From Ceriagrion tenellum (Eukaryota; Arthropoda; Insecta; Odonata; Coenagrionidae), in assembly GCA_963169105.1 (NCBI GenBank), contig OY720636.1:138871747-138935746 (forward strand): DNA of 64,000 bases, given 5' to 3'. Of the stretch, positions 12,110-24,149 are shown piece by piece. Made by a program: the position numbers and the translations under genes. Every line of letters begins with the position of its first letter. Position 1 is the stretch's first letter. Below the pieces are notes generated by a model. The model was not told the DNA's origin and did no database searches. It saw only the letters and a program-made list of their open reading frames with translations.

Positions 12110-14050
12110 CTCTCCCTCAGTGATACGTGCATTGTAGTAAGATGTCTGTGAAATCTTAGGTATATTTGTAGTGTTTTTATTTAATTTAACCACCTCACGT
12201 TGCGTGTTAACTCAATGGATATTACATTTCCAGAGCCACAGAGGTCTTTTGATTAAAAATATTTTCACACACATTACTACTTTCAACTGGCTATAATTTT
12301 AATAGTAAGTAGTTTGATAAAGAGGAACAGAACTGTACGATTTTTAGATTTCCCAAGTATTATTTTTGAGTTCATTTATTTACGTGAAAATCTTTATTCT
12401 GTTGTTAGTGTGGTAAACAGTTAAATGTTTGGTTATGGGAAAAAAGATCTATGTTTCAATTTCAGTTTATTTTCCCTTAACAGTTCAACTTGTAATCAGT
12501 TGCTCATCAATAAATCAAACAAATTAAACTCAGTAAAGCATCGCTTAACCGAATAAAAGGGGACGGAATCGTATTAATAACCCATTTTTTCGTTATAATA
12601 TCGTTGATATTCAACGGTTGGTTCTATAAAATAAACAAAACTGTGAATTTTAATAATACTTATTACGATTGCAAAGTACTATTGCAAAATTTAGAACTTT
12701 ATTACTAAGTAATATTGCAAAATTTAAAACTATACATCACAAATAACCTATTTACTGAAAATATCGAAAATTGTCTTAGCTGCTTTTCCTACGCGGCAGC
12801 CTTATCTCTCAATCACTAGAAGTCTTTGTCGAAAGTTTCAGTTAACTCGGGATTTAGTTGCGTGGTTGTCCGTTAAATGGGATAACGCTGCATAGATTAC
12901 ATTTTTGCTTGATAACATTCAAATTTATATTACCGAATTAGTCACTGGCAAAAATATTGAATATTTCACAAACAAAAAATTAAATATTATTTTGTTTATA
13001 AAACCAATGATCGTCATGAATTTTTCAGTTGATTTGGTTATTTTTAAGCTCAAAATAGCATGAAGATGGTAATAGTATCGAATTTAGGTTTAATGTTGAT
13101 CGATTATCGTAAAGTTATAGTAGAACTGGTGACAAAAGACTTCCAATCTATTTCCATGATGATCATGTGTAAGGTTTGTTTTATCATATTTGAGAAGCTT
13201 CATTGTTATAAAGATAAAATACAATTTTTTTACACTTTACATTAAAGAGCACAATAAACCTCTTTTGATTTATAAACTCTGGCAATAATTTTACAAACTC
13301 CATTAGAGCTAAAAAGGCCCTATTTCAGCGTATACAAAATGATTTTTTTCCAATTGTGCAATGTCATCTCATTCTTGCGTCTCGTACCAAGATATTTTAT
13401 GGAATATGTATTTACGCAAAGTCTTAGCCATATTCCTGGTGCCTACATCCGGCAACACAACACGAAGGTGACTGAAGTTAAAACAATCTCCATAAACATG
13501 GATTTAATTCTTCTCCATCTATCCCTTTCTCCACCTTTGCCTCATTTTTCATTCAATATTCTGTAACAGATGGCTATATAAATATCAAAGTTGTTTTTGA
13601 TATTTGTATATGATTAATCATACTTTTCCTCGCTAGAACATCTTTTTATTCTACATTAACAAAAATACTTTGACCAAATAAATTTCATTCTCGTAATGAT
13701 TATTCAAATAAGTTCAAAGTATCCCTAGTTTCTTATTTAGTTTTTACGTTCACCTATATTTCCACCTGTTTTTTTTTAAATTTTGGAATCATTTTCCACC
13801 CAATTAAATTCAGAGTGGTCATGTAACTTGGCAATCATCCCAAGGTTCACACTTGCGAGAATGGTTGAACTGAAATTATGAACTTTTGATATGGGAACGT
13901 TACCATCATGTTGAGGTGATGATTTATAAAGTGTTGTCAATAATTTACGAGTAAAGGCCGAGAGACTCTTTTTTCCGGTGAAGAGAAAATACGTTTCTAT
14001 TAACATTAAGTGCATATTATAGCCAAATCTATTTCATCGCTTAATGTTGT
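12110..14050. other. no gene seen; short direct repeat
   Basis: AT-rich background. A 20-odd-bp near-identical direct repeat around attgcaaaattt occurs at 12,676-12,697 and 12,708-12,729. No coding signal. Confidence 0.45.
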
Positions 14051-14052
14051 AG

Positions 14053-14181
14053 TATAATGTAAAAACAGCTCAAATGACCGTACAGAGACGTCAAGTACTA
14101 ATAAACATAATAATGGAACTTAATGATTTTTATAGTACTTGCCGTCTCTGTACAAGTCATTTGAGTGATTTTTACATTATA
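14053..14181. mobile_element. foldback (MITE-like) element
   Basis: The arms at 14,053-14,099 and 14,134-14,181 are near-perfect reverse complements over about 47 bp. Both carry tataatgtaaaaa, ctcaaatgac, gtacagagac and caagtact, and they differ only at a few bases and single-base gaps. The intervening loop is about 34 bp of AT-rich DNA with no coding capacity. An inverted repeat of this length and closeness is characteristic of foldback or MITE elements. I could not identify a clear target-site duplication, so the superfamily is open. Confidence 0.65.
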
Positions 14182-14189
14182 TTGCAATA

Positions 14190-16370
14190 AAAAGAGTTAA
14201 TTTGATAAATATATTGCTGTAGTTAGTTAGGTACGAACCGTACGTCCTTTTTTCCTTTTGTCTGGTTTCCTATCCCATGTGTGGCACATCTTATGTAATA
14301 TGGTGCATTGGTTACTTAAATAGGATTAAAAAATATAAACGTGTTGATATATAGTTGTATAAAAGAATATTAATTTATTTTATGTATAGTGAATAAATTA
14401 AAATATAAATAGCATTAAAAACAGCTACGTTGTCCGAGAAATTATGACTCACAATTGGAGCACCTTACTCTTGAAATAATTATAAGTTTTGGTACATGCA
14501 ATGGTGAAGGTCAAGCCATAAAACTTAAGGAGTTTTAGGAGAGGCAAAGGTTGCAAAAACTGGAGAAATTTTGCTTCTATGCACGTTTCTGGTACATAAA
14601 GATTTATCTCTTCATTGGGCCCATTCGAACGGTTGCATTGGGTCAACATGAACTGCAATAGTTAGAAAAATCTTTAAAGAATATACTAAATAAATTTCTC
14701 TTGCTCGAGAATAATAAATATGAAATTACTACGTGACGACTAAATTCAACTTTTCCTTTGAAAATTATGCAGTGAAAATACCTCAATTAGCTTCCTTGAT
14801 AAATGGGTCAACTCCATAAAAATTTGTCTACGAAAATTTACACTCATTTTTTAAGGGAAACTAAACACTTCAAAAATATTCAACGTTTCTTTTATTCCTC
14901 TATTTACAACATATTTTCACTTGCTTATTTCATTCCCTCTTTCTTGTGATTTGACCAGACATATTTTTCCGACGTCTTGCCAGGAGATAATGGGTTAATT
15001 TCGTAAACACTTGAACTTTCTCACTCAAATACATTTATTTCCGTTTCGGTAACACTAGAAAAGTACATCTTTGGTGATTGCAAGACCACAGCATTTTAAA
15101 ATGCTCAACACTCTCTACTTTTGTTTCTTTTGTACATGGTAGCCCATTTGGATAGTTATCCCAGCGGCGGACACTCTTTTTTTTGGCACACAACCGGGTG
15201 GACCGTTTACAAAGTAAACATCTCAATCTGGATTTTTAATATCACCTTTTATTCAAGCATATATTGAGATTATAATTGATGTTAAAATATTGTATACTGA
15301 AGATGCCTCAGAAAGTGAAATCAGACACCTTTGTTCCTTTTAAATTTGTTTATTACAAATCCATTTCATTTTTCATCATTTTCAATGTACATAAAGCACA
15401 TATTATTACGCTCCTTGAATTATTTTTGTTCATTGCTATGCTATGATTATTACAGCATTTTTATTAACTACTCACCTTCTCCTTGATTTTTATTAAGTTC
15501 CATAAATCATTCCACTACTTATGTGTGTCTTGGTGGAAAAGTTCGAAGATCGATAGGTAGAGAGTAAATAGAAGTCCTTGAAGTGAGATTTTCTTTGAGA
15601 AAATACATGGATATTTTTTTAAAATATGGACGTCTACGGTGAAAGTCCGAAGTTTCACAACCAGTAACTGTTTCGAAAATAGCAATCTTTAAGCGTTTAT
15701 TCCTGATTAATTCTTGTGAGAAAATAACAAGGCATGGGACCATCTTATTATAACTCTTGACACACTATAGACAGCCGGCTCTTAATTTTTTCTTTCAACA
15801 GCCATTTGGTTCTGTTTAAATCCAAGGTTATCTCTGGGTTTTTGTTATCTCATAAGTTTTAGGCTTATCAAACATTTTGGCTAGCAATATTATCACTCTA
15901 ATGACACGTGGGATATTTGATGCTATGTACGTATATTTTTTATCATAAAACACTGCAAATTTAATTATTCTGTCCTTTAGTATTCCGTAGGAATTTGTTT
16001 TTTATTATTCCTCACACGGTCAATAAACATCTATACCGGAAGTTATTTTACGTATTTGATACTAGTAAACCAATAATTAGCCGTTATATTCTCGTGGGGG
16101 TCCACGATTGGTTGCGCCATTCATTTCACTATTTCAAAAAGTAAGCTCAAAACTTCATAGAGGCTAAGCATTTGCTTACTGCAGTACACCTCATATTTCC
16201 AGTGAAAAATAGTTAGAATTGCATCACGCAAATACTTTCATCCAAGATCTGGCCGGTGTACTAGATATTTATTGTACAATACTACATCTACCTATAAATG
16301 GATAAGCCATGTCATTACTGCTAATAGTCACTCATTAAATAACTCTACTTGAAATTTCCAACATTTTGAT
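14190..16370. other. no gene seen
   Basis: AT-rich. A minus frame at 15,035-15,226 (63 codons) carries several Cys residues (RCLLC near its start, a later WSCNHQRC). It has no consistent zinc-finger spacing that I can match to a family, so I do not call it. Confidence 0.4.
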
Positions 16371-16415
16371 CCGGAATTAATCGTATAGCTAAACTAGCTA
16401 TACGATCAATTCCGG
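16371..16415. repeat. near-perfect 45-bp palindrome
   Basis: The left arm 16,371-16,390 and right arm 16,396-16,415 are reverse complements over 20 bp with one mismatch, separated by 5 bp. The core word agctatacg recurs just outside (agctatacgctagc at 16,439-16,452). It would extrude as a strong hairpin. It abuts the terminal repeat starting at 16,418. Confidence 0.8.
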
Positions 16416-16417
16416 TT

Positions 16418-17117
16418 CTCTCAGTGGCAGAGGAAACTAGCTATACGCTAGCTAGATATCTGTAAGCTAAACGGATCGTTTCCGAAGATTTAGCGTCAAA
16501 CTATCGTCAAAATGGAAAAATCTAACACTTATTAAAACTTTTTGTAACTAATAGCTGTTCGAAAAATGTGAATTCTCGTTTCATCAGTGTATCGTAACTT
16601 AAGGCCATTCGAGTGAATTGAACGCTTCATCCCTATAATAAAAAGGATAGCAAACAAAGCTAATTCTTTACACAGAGTTGTAGTCTTACTCAGTTGTAGC
16701 CTTCATTTTCAAACGCCTCCTGGCGTGATAACTCTCGTGAATGACCTCATCTTCAATATCACATGCTGTCTCATAATCTTGGGTCTCCTCCCGGTAATCA
16801 TTTTTGTAATCGGGAAGATTTTGCATTTCCTCAGAAGTTAATATTTCAGAACTACTAAGGAGAATGTAATGCCATTTATTCAAACGCAAAAATTATAATA
16901 ATTATCAGATGATTGTGCAAATTAATTGTTTTGACATATAATTGATTATTAATAATTAAAATCATCCAAATGAAATGCATAAACATACATGAAGCATTTA
17001 ATTTTTTGATAAAATGTACTTACTTGGCAACCTTCGCCATCTCCACGAGCACGTGCGCAGTTTACTTTGTTCACCACGCGTTACGGTCTACAACAAAAGT
17101 TCCTCTGCCACTGAGAG
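16418..17117. mobile_element. candidate TIR-bounded DNA element, about 0.7 kb
   Basis: The 18-mer ctctcagtggcagaggaa at 16,418-16,435 recurs as its exact reverse complement at 17,100-17,117, facing inward as terminal inverted repeats do. The CAGTGG start resembles hAT-type ends. The interior is AT-rich and holds a 67-codon minus frame (16,686-16,889) with acidic and basic clusters but no recognised transposase motif. I found no matching 8-bp target duplication at the flanks, so the boundaries or the superfamily may be wrong. Confidence 0.4.
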
Positions 17118-17119
17118 GT

Positions 17120-18955
17120 GACCAAATATTTCACTACAAATTTCATAAGATGGAAGACAAAAGACTACTATAGGAAGGCAATGATAGGTCCCCGCGATCA
17201 CACAACGTTTAACAGTGCTCCCCATGCAGAAATCCAAAACCGTTTTCTCTGTAAACGGGCACGCCCACCCAAAGACAATGAGAGTTACTTCCCTTGGAAT
17301 TTCTCGAAAACTGTTATTGTTTAATGTCAGATACAACAAATTTAACTGATATGATAAATTGGGAGGATTCCTAAACTATGGTCGAGGAATCCAGAATTAC
17401 TAACACAATATGTTTTTTGTCCATTTTTGTCCATGTCTCTTTGTCATGTCTTTTGTCTCTCTTAGAGATATGGTGACACTTACATATAAATGGTACAGGA
17501 AGTAAACATAAGAAATTTAACTTTTATGAAGGATGGTTTTTTACAATTGCTTGCTTTTGAATACACTTGGCTCCCACGAGTTAAAAAATTTGATGTATTA
17601 TTCTTCCGCCAATGTCTCTTCATTGGACATTAGCGATTAAATGGACAAATCAACTAACGTTACAATTAGATTACTATATACTTATCCCAAAATTCTAATT
17701 TTACACATCATCATGAAGAATGACGTTTTGAGGCTACGCTGAGTAAAGTACATAATGTAAAGTGCAAAACTTGAGTTCGTCTTGGGTCAAAATCACGAAA
17801 CACTTTAAACGCTCTCGGTCACGTTAGATCTAAAAACTAGAATTATTTGTTACACTCACGGTTGGGTCGCGTCAAAATCTCAAGACCGAAGAAATCGCTA
17901 AACTTTTTGAGTATTAATTTCTAGACGGATCAAGTTACTCAAATAAGAGACTAGACGGAAAAATACAGTAATACGATAACATTTTTAAACAAATATCTTC
18001 ACCGCCATAGGCGTGACCGATTAAAGGTTTAACCCCTGACCAGCAATGATGTCGTCACTCTTTGGTTTGGCGGAAGGCACTACATTGAGGAATCTCCTCT
18101 TTCGTGTCTTTCCAATTCTATTTTCCAAGAACTGCTTCGCATTTAATTTTATCCTGAAGCTTATGACATCCGTCATACAAAAAGTATCAGCATATGCATA
18201 ACCTCCAGGATAACTTGCGTTCACACGCTTCGTCCATCAACTCATCATAGGACGGTGGGTCGCTCTAGTTCTGACGCCAAATTATGCTTTAGCCGTAATG
18301 ACAACGCTGCTGTGTCGTTGGAATTTTTTCTTAGTGTATTTACTAAACATAGGATTTAACTTACACTCAATGGGAATTCCATATAGGTTATCTTTATCAC
18401 GATCTACACTGATTATTTATTAAGCCTTTTACAATCATCTTTCTGAATCTCGCGTGTTTGACTGGTTGAAGTTTTGTCATTTATAGTTTTTAAATAGTTA
18501 AAATAACTCATTTTTATACATTAATTCCATTTTATTCTTATTTATATAGATATTTGCTGTCGACATTGTGAAATCATAGATGGGTATGTTTGTCAGTTTG
18601 ACACAGCTTTCTGACCTAGCTTGTGGGAGGATAGCGACATTAAGTTATGTTCGGCATGGTATTCGCCATACTAACTAGAGGTTATTCTGTTCCTTTGCAC
18701 TTAGGAGCATTTCCTAGTAAAGAGCGGCGGGATCGGAGATGGCTTTTGGCAACTCCGGACAGGTGCAAGAACTCGAGTGGAGGAATATTCATTTCATTGG
18801 TTTTAAAATCCTAAGATTGCTTGACTGTAGCTCTTCATCCTACACTTTGTATAACTTATTCCCTTACTTCCTGGTAGCTCTTTATAAGTTTTTTTCCCCT
18901 TTATTTTCTCCATGTATTTATTCCCGGGTCCTCTGAAAACTTTTCCAATCCATTT
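17120..18955. other. no gene seen
   Basis: AT-rich background. Small open frames on both strands (17,088-17,339 minus, 17,118-17,324 plus, 18,021-18,224 minus) show no domain. The segment 18,600-18,955 lies downstream of the minus-strand LINE relic and may be its 3' untranslated remainder, but I cannot show this. Confidence 0.4.
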
Positions 18956-18959
18956 GGTT

Positions 18960-20090
18960 TTTCCTTTCTAGATAAGGTCCCATTTGGTGTTTTCCTCTTT
19001 TTTTCATAACTTTTACACTAAATTTCATAACTTCTTAATTTTTTCGTCCATTTCATCTTCAGAATAATTCCATACTACGAGATTTAGAAATTTTTTAGTC
19101 TTTTCTACTCTGTTTATCCAATGCTCCACGCTATTGATCCATTGAGCTCTACGTTTCACACGAATATTTTCACATGCTGTCTCCAAGTTTTTAGTCCTAC
19201 CTTCCTTGAATACAGATGTTTCCTTTTCATCATGAGCAATATCTTAGCTTGGTTTATCATTTGCTTGATGTCCGTTGTAATTTTCCGTCTCACGAGATGG
19301 TACTCCCGACAAAGGTAAACGAATCTACAAGCTCAAAATTCTTCTCTCACTGTGTGACTTCTTAATTCAGCTTTTCTCTCCCACATATTAGGGTTTTGAT
19401 CTTCGTTCTATTTATTTTCATTTGCATTCATGGGGAACTTGGTCAACTGCATTCATTGACCATTACAGATCATCGCGATCTCTTGCTATGACCGCGATAT
19501 CATCTGCCAAGTTAAGCATTTTTTGTAAATCATGATTCCGATGAATCCCATTCCCCGTGCCTTTCATATTGCCACCTTCATGTATATATTGAACAGTGCT
19601 GGTGAGAGGTTGCATGATTGTTTCTTCTTCTTATCCTTTATTCTCTGTTAATTTTTGCTTTATTCTTTTTCTGCGTTTTATGCGCATTATGACAATTTGC
19701 TTTTTTTATTGTTTGTAGGTCATTCTTGTGTCATTATAAACTATCCCGATTTCTTCCCAGAAGCCCAATCATCTCCTTACGCTAAGCATCGTCGAAAGCT
19801 TGCTCCATAAATGCCATGAATGTGCCTGGATCACATGTATTTGTTTCTCCGTCTTTACTCTCAGGAAGAGTATGGCCTCCCAGGTCCTTCTGATCTTCCT
19901 AAATCCTTAGGTCTTTTATTTCCGCCAGTATTTTCGAAGCATGGAACATCAAGGGCTCTGTGCTGCTCAAGTTTCTGCCTGTCTTTGGTGGTATCACAAT
20001 CATTACATTTTTTAAGTCCTCTGGATGCCGTCCGCTTTGGTAGCAATCTTTGATTATTTTCTACAGGTTTGTTTGGATTTAATTCCAAGC
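18960..20090 (-). mobile_element. LINE (non-LTR retrotransposon) relic, reverse transcriptase to C-terminus
   Basis: Read on the minus strand, frames broken by stops and shifts give reverse transcriptase blocks in the proper order. KIIKDCYQSGRHPEDLKNVM and VIPPKTG then HASKIL (fingers) lie near 20,075-19,920. TFMAFMEQAFDDA (motif A region) is near 19,800. SCNLSPALFNIYM (motif B, normally GCxLSPxLFN) is near 19,590. LADDIAVIAR with both catalytic Asp kept (motif C) is near 19,500. The connection is FTFVGSTIS near 19,315, and VELNGSIAWSIG (usually YGSETWTIG) is near 19,135. This matches the large arthropod LINE group often annotated as endonuclease-reverse transcriptase. The endonuclease is not visible. 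It is clearly dead. Confidence 0.85.
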
Positions 20091-20094
20091 GATT

Positions 20095-21535
20095 TGATTA
20101 TTTATCAGTTTTTTTTGTTATTTAAGGTGCTTTTTTCTTAAGATTTTTACTCTATCAAATTTATCTCCACAGTATGTATAGGCCCCGGCCTTCCACGTTT
20201 ACCTCGCTCTCATCTTTCAACAGGGTTTCTTACAGTGGTCAAGCCCTTGGTGGATATATTCGATGCAGAGCTTCCATCTGTTCTCCCGTATTTCACTCTC
20301 TATCAGTATATAACTATCGATTCCCTGGCGCTGATTCTTTTCGTATTTCACCCTCAAAATGTTTTTTCAAGGAGAAGTATAAGCAAGACAATTATTTTAA
20401 TGCATTTTAATTGGATTCTGAGAGTTCGTAAAACTTGGAGCAGGTATATTGATGATGCTATCAACCTGAAACTAAGGAATTTAAAAAAAATCACATTCAA
20501 TGTGCCAACGTGGACATATTTTCTTAGAAAGCTGATGCAGCGTATGAAATATATCATAAAATTGTCTAATTTATCGTTAATATCCATCTGATCAAGCGTA
20601 TTTTGTGATAAAATATTCCTTAAGCCAAAATTTTATAGTTAATTTTAATAACTTGTGGTATGCATTTTTGTTAGTCATAAATATGCTGTGGTGACAACCC
20701 GGGATGTAAATATTTAGTAAAAGACTTGAAGGTATTTTTGAGGGAAAAGCTGTGCAAAGGATGTGAATAAACGCATTCAAATCAATACTAAAATAAAATA
20801 GACTCAACATTACAACTTGAGGATTTATTTTTGTCAATTATATTTTGTTCAACAAAACTAAGGATAATTGTAATTGATTTCATAGAAGGGGTGACATATA
20901 AATGCCCCAGTCTTGCAGTGCTCGGTTTTGAAATTTTTCAACTTTATACTTGTTTAATTCCAAGTATCATCAGGGGAAATATTTGAATGTTGATATATTT
21001 TCTATTAAAATTTATTTTTTTAAGGATTTTTATATGGCAATGAGGAATAAAAGAAAATCCCTATACATGCAGTGCTGCCATACATGCGTCTGTGACATGA
21101 AGAAAAGAATAATCTCTAAAATCTCATGTAATTTACGTGGTCCAGTAAAGTGATGCTGCTACTCGCATATCAGTAAATGTACGCGTCTGAAGACCAAGCA
21201 TATGGAACTTAGTAACATATATCATTTTATAATTTGGCTACTGTGAATTTGAATGCATAATACCACGTTTTGTTTCTGGGAAAGCTTTCATTAGTGGAGA
21301 ATTTTTACATTCGTTTAGAGCTCTGAGCAAACTTTTCATCACAAACTAGTGGCTTCGCTGCTTTCAACGTGGAGTACATGCCACGTTATGCACACGGCAA
21401 AGTCATAGACCCGCGAAACATTAAAAATTCCCTCCGAGCAGGAATAGTGACACGTGATGGCAGCAAAAGAAAAACAAATGCGACCACCATGGGGCAAATG
21501 CCTGAACCAACGTTCGATGAGAGCATCTCTCCTTT
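20095..21535. other. no gene seen
   Basis: The segment up to about 20,600 may be further upstream sequence of the minus-strand LINE relic, since a 118-codon plus frame and a minus frame overlap there without a domain. Beyond it the DNA is AT-rich with nothing that I can support. Confidence 0.35.
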
Positions 21536-21539
21536 TGTT

Positions 21540-22065
21540 TAGCCCCACATAACACGGGCGGGAGGGTTGAAAAAATAAGAGCATCGCCGTCCGCGAGATG
21601 AATCCGACCTCAGCCGAAGTGGCACGACGAGTGAAAGTACGTCGGGATAGGACGGCGATGCTCAACCTCCAGGGCGGAGATGGATAGCAGGGAGGAGAGA
21701 TAGGGAAGGCAATGAACAAAGGACAAAGAGAGAAGAAAAGAGAAATAGAGGAAAAACAAAAACCGAATGAAAGGCGCTTTATATGTATGTATATAGAAAT
21801 GAAAAAGTTAGGGTGAGGAGTAGGAGGACGTGGATGTGGTTTCCGGAGTCCAGAAAGAGTGTTCAAGGAAATAGGGTGGGTTACCGCCGCGAGGGACACA
21901 CATGAAGGTTTAGGAGCATCAACCCCTCTCCATTTCGTCCCCTGCGCATTTCCCTCCCTCCTTATAAACCCTTTCCGCTTCCTCCTCATTCCTTTTCTTC
22001 GCTCTGAAATCGACCCCTTTGCCATCCCATTGTCATTGGGTGACAGACAGGTGGCGCTGGCGTGA
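21540..22065. other. skew-switching CpG island
   Basis: The plus strand is purine-rich at about 21,640-21,860 and pyrimidine-rich at about 21,910-22,060, with CpG-rich DNA at 21,550-21,680. The minus frame 21,339-22,151 (270 codons) is the longest in the window. It spans island and flanks, has no recognisable domain, and its S/P/F/L-rich middle mirrors the purine skew. I do not call it a gene. Confidence 0.5.
21579..21663. ncRNA. candidate structured RNA hairpin, 85 nt
   Basis: gagcatcgccgtcc (21,579-21,592) and ggacggcgatgctc (21,650-21,663) are perfect 14-bp reverse complements, GC-rich. An inner stem can form between atccgac (from 21,602) and gtcgggat (from 21,641) with one bulge. An asymmetric internal loop of about 9 nt on the 5' side against 1 nt on the 3' side separates the stems. 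The apical loop is about 32 nt. The shape is not a canonical miRNA precursor because the internal loop is one-sided. Whether it is transcribed is unknown; a transposon or chance origin is possible. Confidence 0.35.
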
Positions 22066-22069
22066 ATTG

Positions 22070-24145
22070 GCTCCGCAATGGGAGACCCTCGCCATAACGC
22101 CCGCCGACCTGATTTCATTCCCCTAAGGCATTTGCATGCCCACCTGCACATGCAAATGTACCTCTCAATTTACTGCATGTAATGCACGTGCCCGTTTAAA
22201 AGAGAGAATTGAAGATAATATAAATATGGTTAGCAGCCATGGGCATTTGAGAGTAAATTATATTTTTATGGAAATGTACTGCTATTAAGTTAATGGATGC
22301 ATTTAGTCGCGCAACATTCTCGAGACTAAGTGCAAGGTATTCAATTGTAATGGCTCCCTGATTTGGACTTTTTCTAATGTTCCTTCGAGGAGACAGTTGT
22401 ATTTTTTCTTTGAAGTACAAGGATAGTTCATTATGGAAATTAACAAATAATTCTCGATCCCGTCGTAAAAATAAAAAAAAAATTCACGTTTGTTCCCCTG
22501 AGCTCAGTATACGCATTTCTGACCTCGTTTCCCAAGAATCCCTAGTATTCATAGGTGCTTGATTTAGACTCCTTAGTATAAATTACCGTTCTTCATTTTA
22601 GTTAAATACATAGCAGTAATCATTCATCTGAAGAGTTATTTTACTTCTAGAAGCGGTATTTATCAAAATGTATGGCATTAGTGGCAATTAAGTTGTTTTG
22701 TCAAGTAGCAGCTGTTCCAAGTTTAGGTGTCTAGATTTCATTCACGTATGTATTGCAAATATGGGTGTTCATTTAACCTTCTAGCGGGCGCTTTTTCTAA
22801 ACTTCTTTGGACGGTCGCGCGGCGGAAGTTGTCCGCTCTCGGTTTATTCTTCTTTAACGATATATTATCTAGGGATCTAGAGTTTAACATTCTGGCGGCC
22901 ACTATTAAAGCTCTTAGACTATCCTCGGGGACCGCAAATGATAATCTTACATTCTAAGCAAAGTGTTGCGGTAAAGATTTCACTATCATATTAGTTATAA
23001 AACATCATACGTATGCAGATTTGTAAATATGTAAGTAATATCACTGATTGTACTTACACATATACCACAATGGAATCCATTTTAATCCAAGAAGCCTCCA
23101 AGCATTTTAGAAGGAATGAAATACGAAGTGCTTGGTTTGATGGACCGATACGTGTTCGGATTTTATATTTCAATATGATAATGTGAGAAAAGAACGATGC
23201 CTAGAGAAATAAGTCTAATGTTTAGTGGCAGGCTCAATATTTACAAAGCGCCTGCTTGGGATAAAAAAATGACTATGCGTATTATAATCAGTAACTGAGT
23301 GAAAACACATTATATTAAATGTATCAGTTTCAACCATAACTGAGCAGGTGGAAAAATATGAAGGCAAGACAAAGGTGTGCTGAAGCTAATGCGATTAGGA
23401 GGAAAAAAGGAAAAAATAAAGGATAGGCCGAGTGGTGAAGTCATTGATTGTATCATAGGCAAGTTACTAACATTGTTACATGGGCTAAGGAGATGCAACC
23501 GCAAAAGAATAAGATACGAGGAAGAATAAGTGCCAGAAATACATATGCCCCTCTTAGCCCCTTAGAAAAATAACGGTGGGTATCATTCTCCTCGTCGTCG
23601 TCGATCAATTAGGTGATGTACCTCTCCTAGTCTTCTCAATCCTGTTTTCTTAGATCCCTTAAAATAGAAGAGCAGTAAACGAAATAATACTGCAGCAAGC
23701 ATAGTACAATGACGTTCGTAAAATGAAATGAAAATAGGAAAAGAGTGAGATGAGACAGCATGAAGTAGTTTGTTATGTATTAAGAAATAAAAACATTTAT
23801 ATTTCAAATTATGGGGTCTAAATAAAAAACAAAATATTAGGAAAAATATACAATAAATGCACGAATTTTCTGGCCAGATCCCAAGATTTCACGTACGATT
23901 TCTCTACTTGAGGACAAGCCTGTATTTCCTCAGTGGTAAGAGGATGACTAATTGCTACCAAATTTACGGAAGAGCAAAAGATGGTATGCGATATTTACGA
24001 TGAGAAAAGAATGAAGAAGATGATGAAATCATGCGACACTTGTGTGAAAGAGATCGAGGAAAGAATGCATGTGGATGAATTTAGCATAATGCTGAGAAAT
24101 TTTTATGATTATGTGAAGCTATCTTCGAATTATGCTATACGAGGT
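22070..24145. other. no gene seen
   Basis: Mostly AT-rich. A somewhat GC-richer patch with CpG lies at 22,785-22,930 and is open in one plus frame (22,727-22,957), without a known motif. Just before 24,150 the plus strand may already belong to the LINE relic that follows: a polar frame with EEIxER-like text ends at the stop before 24,154. Confidence 0.35.
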
Positions 24146-24149
24146 GTGT

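Noticed and set aside
15035..15226. Cys-containing minus frame resembling a zinc-binding tail
   Set aside because: Cys spacing fits no zinc-finger or piggyBac C-terminal pattern that I know, and the frame is only 63 codons.
21339..22151. 270-codon minus-strand open frame, the longest in the window
   Set aside because: No domain. It spans a purine-rich island whose skew removes stops, and the S/P/F/L-rich middle follows the base composition. An inverted-repeat hairpin also lies inside it.
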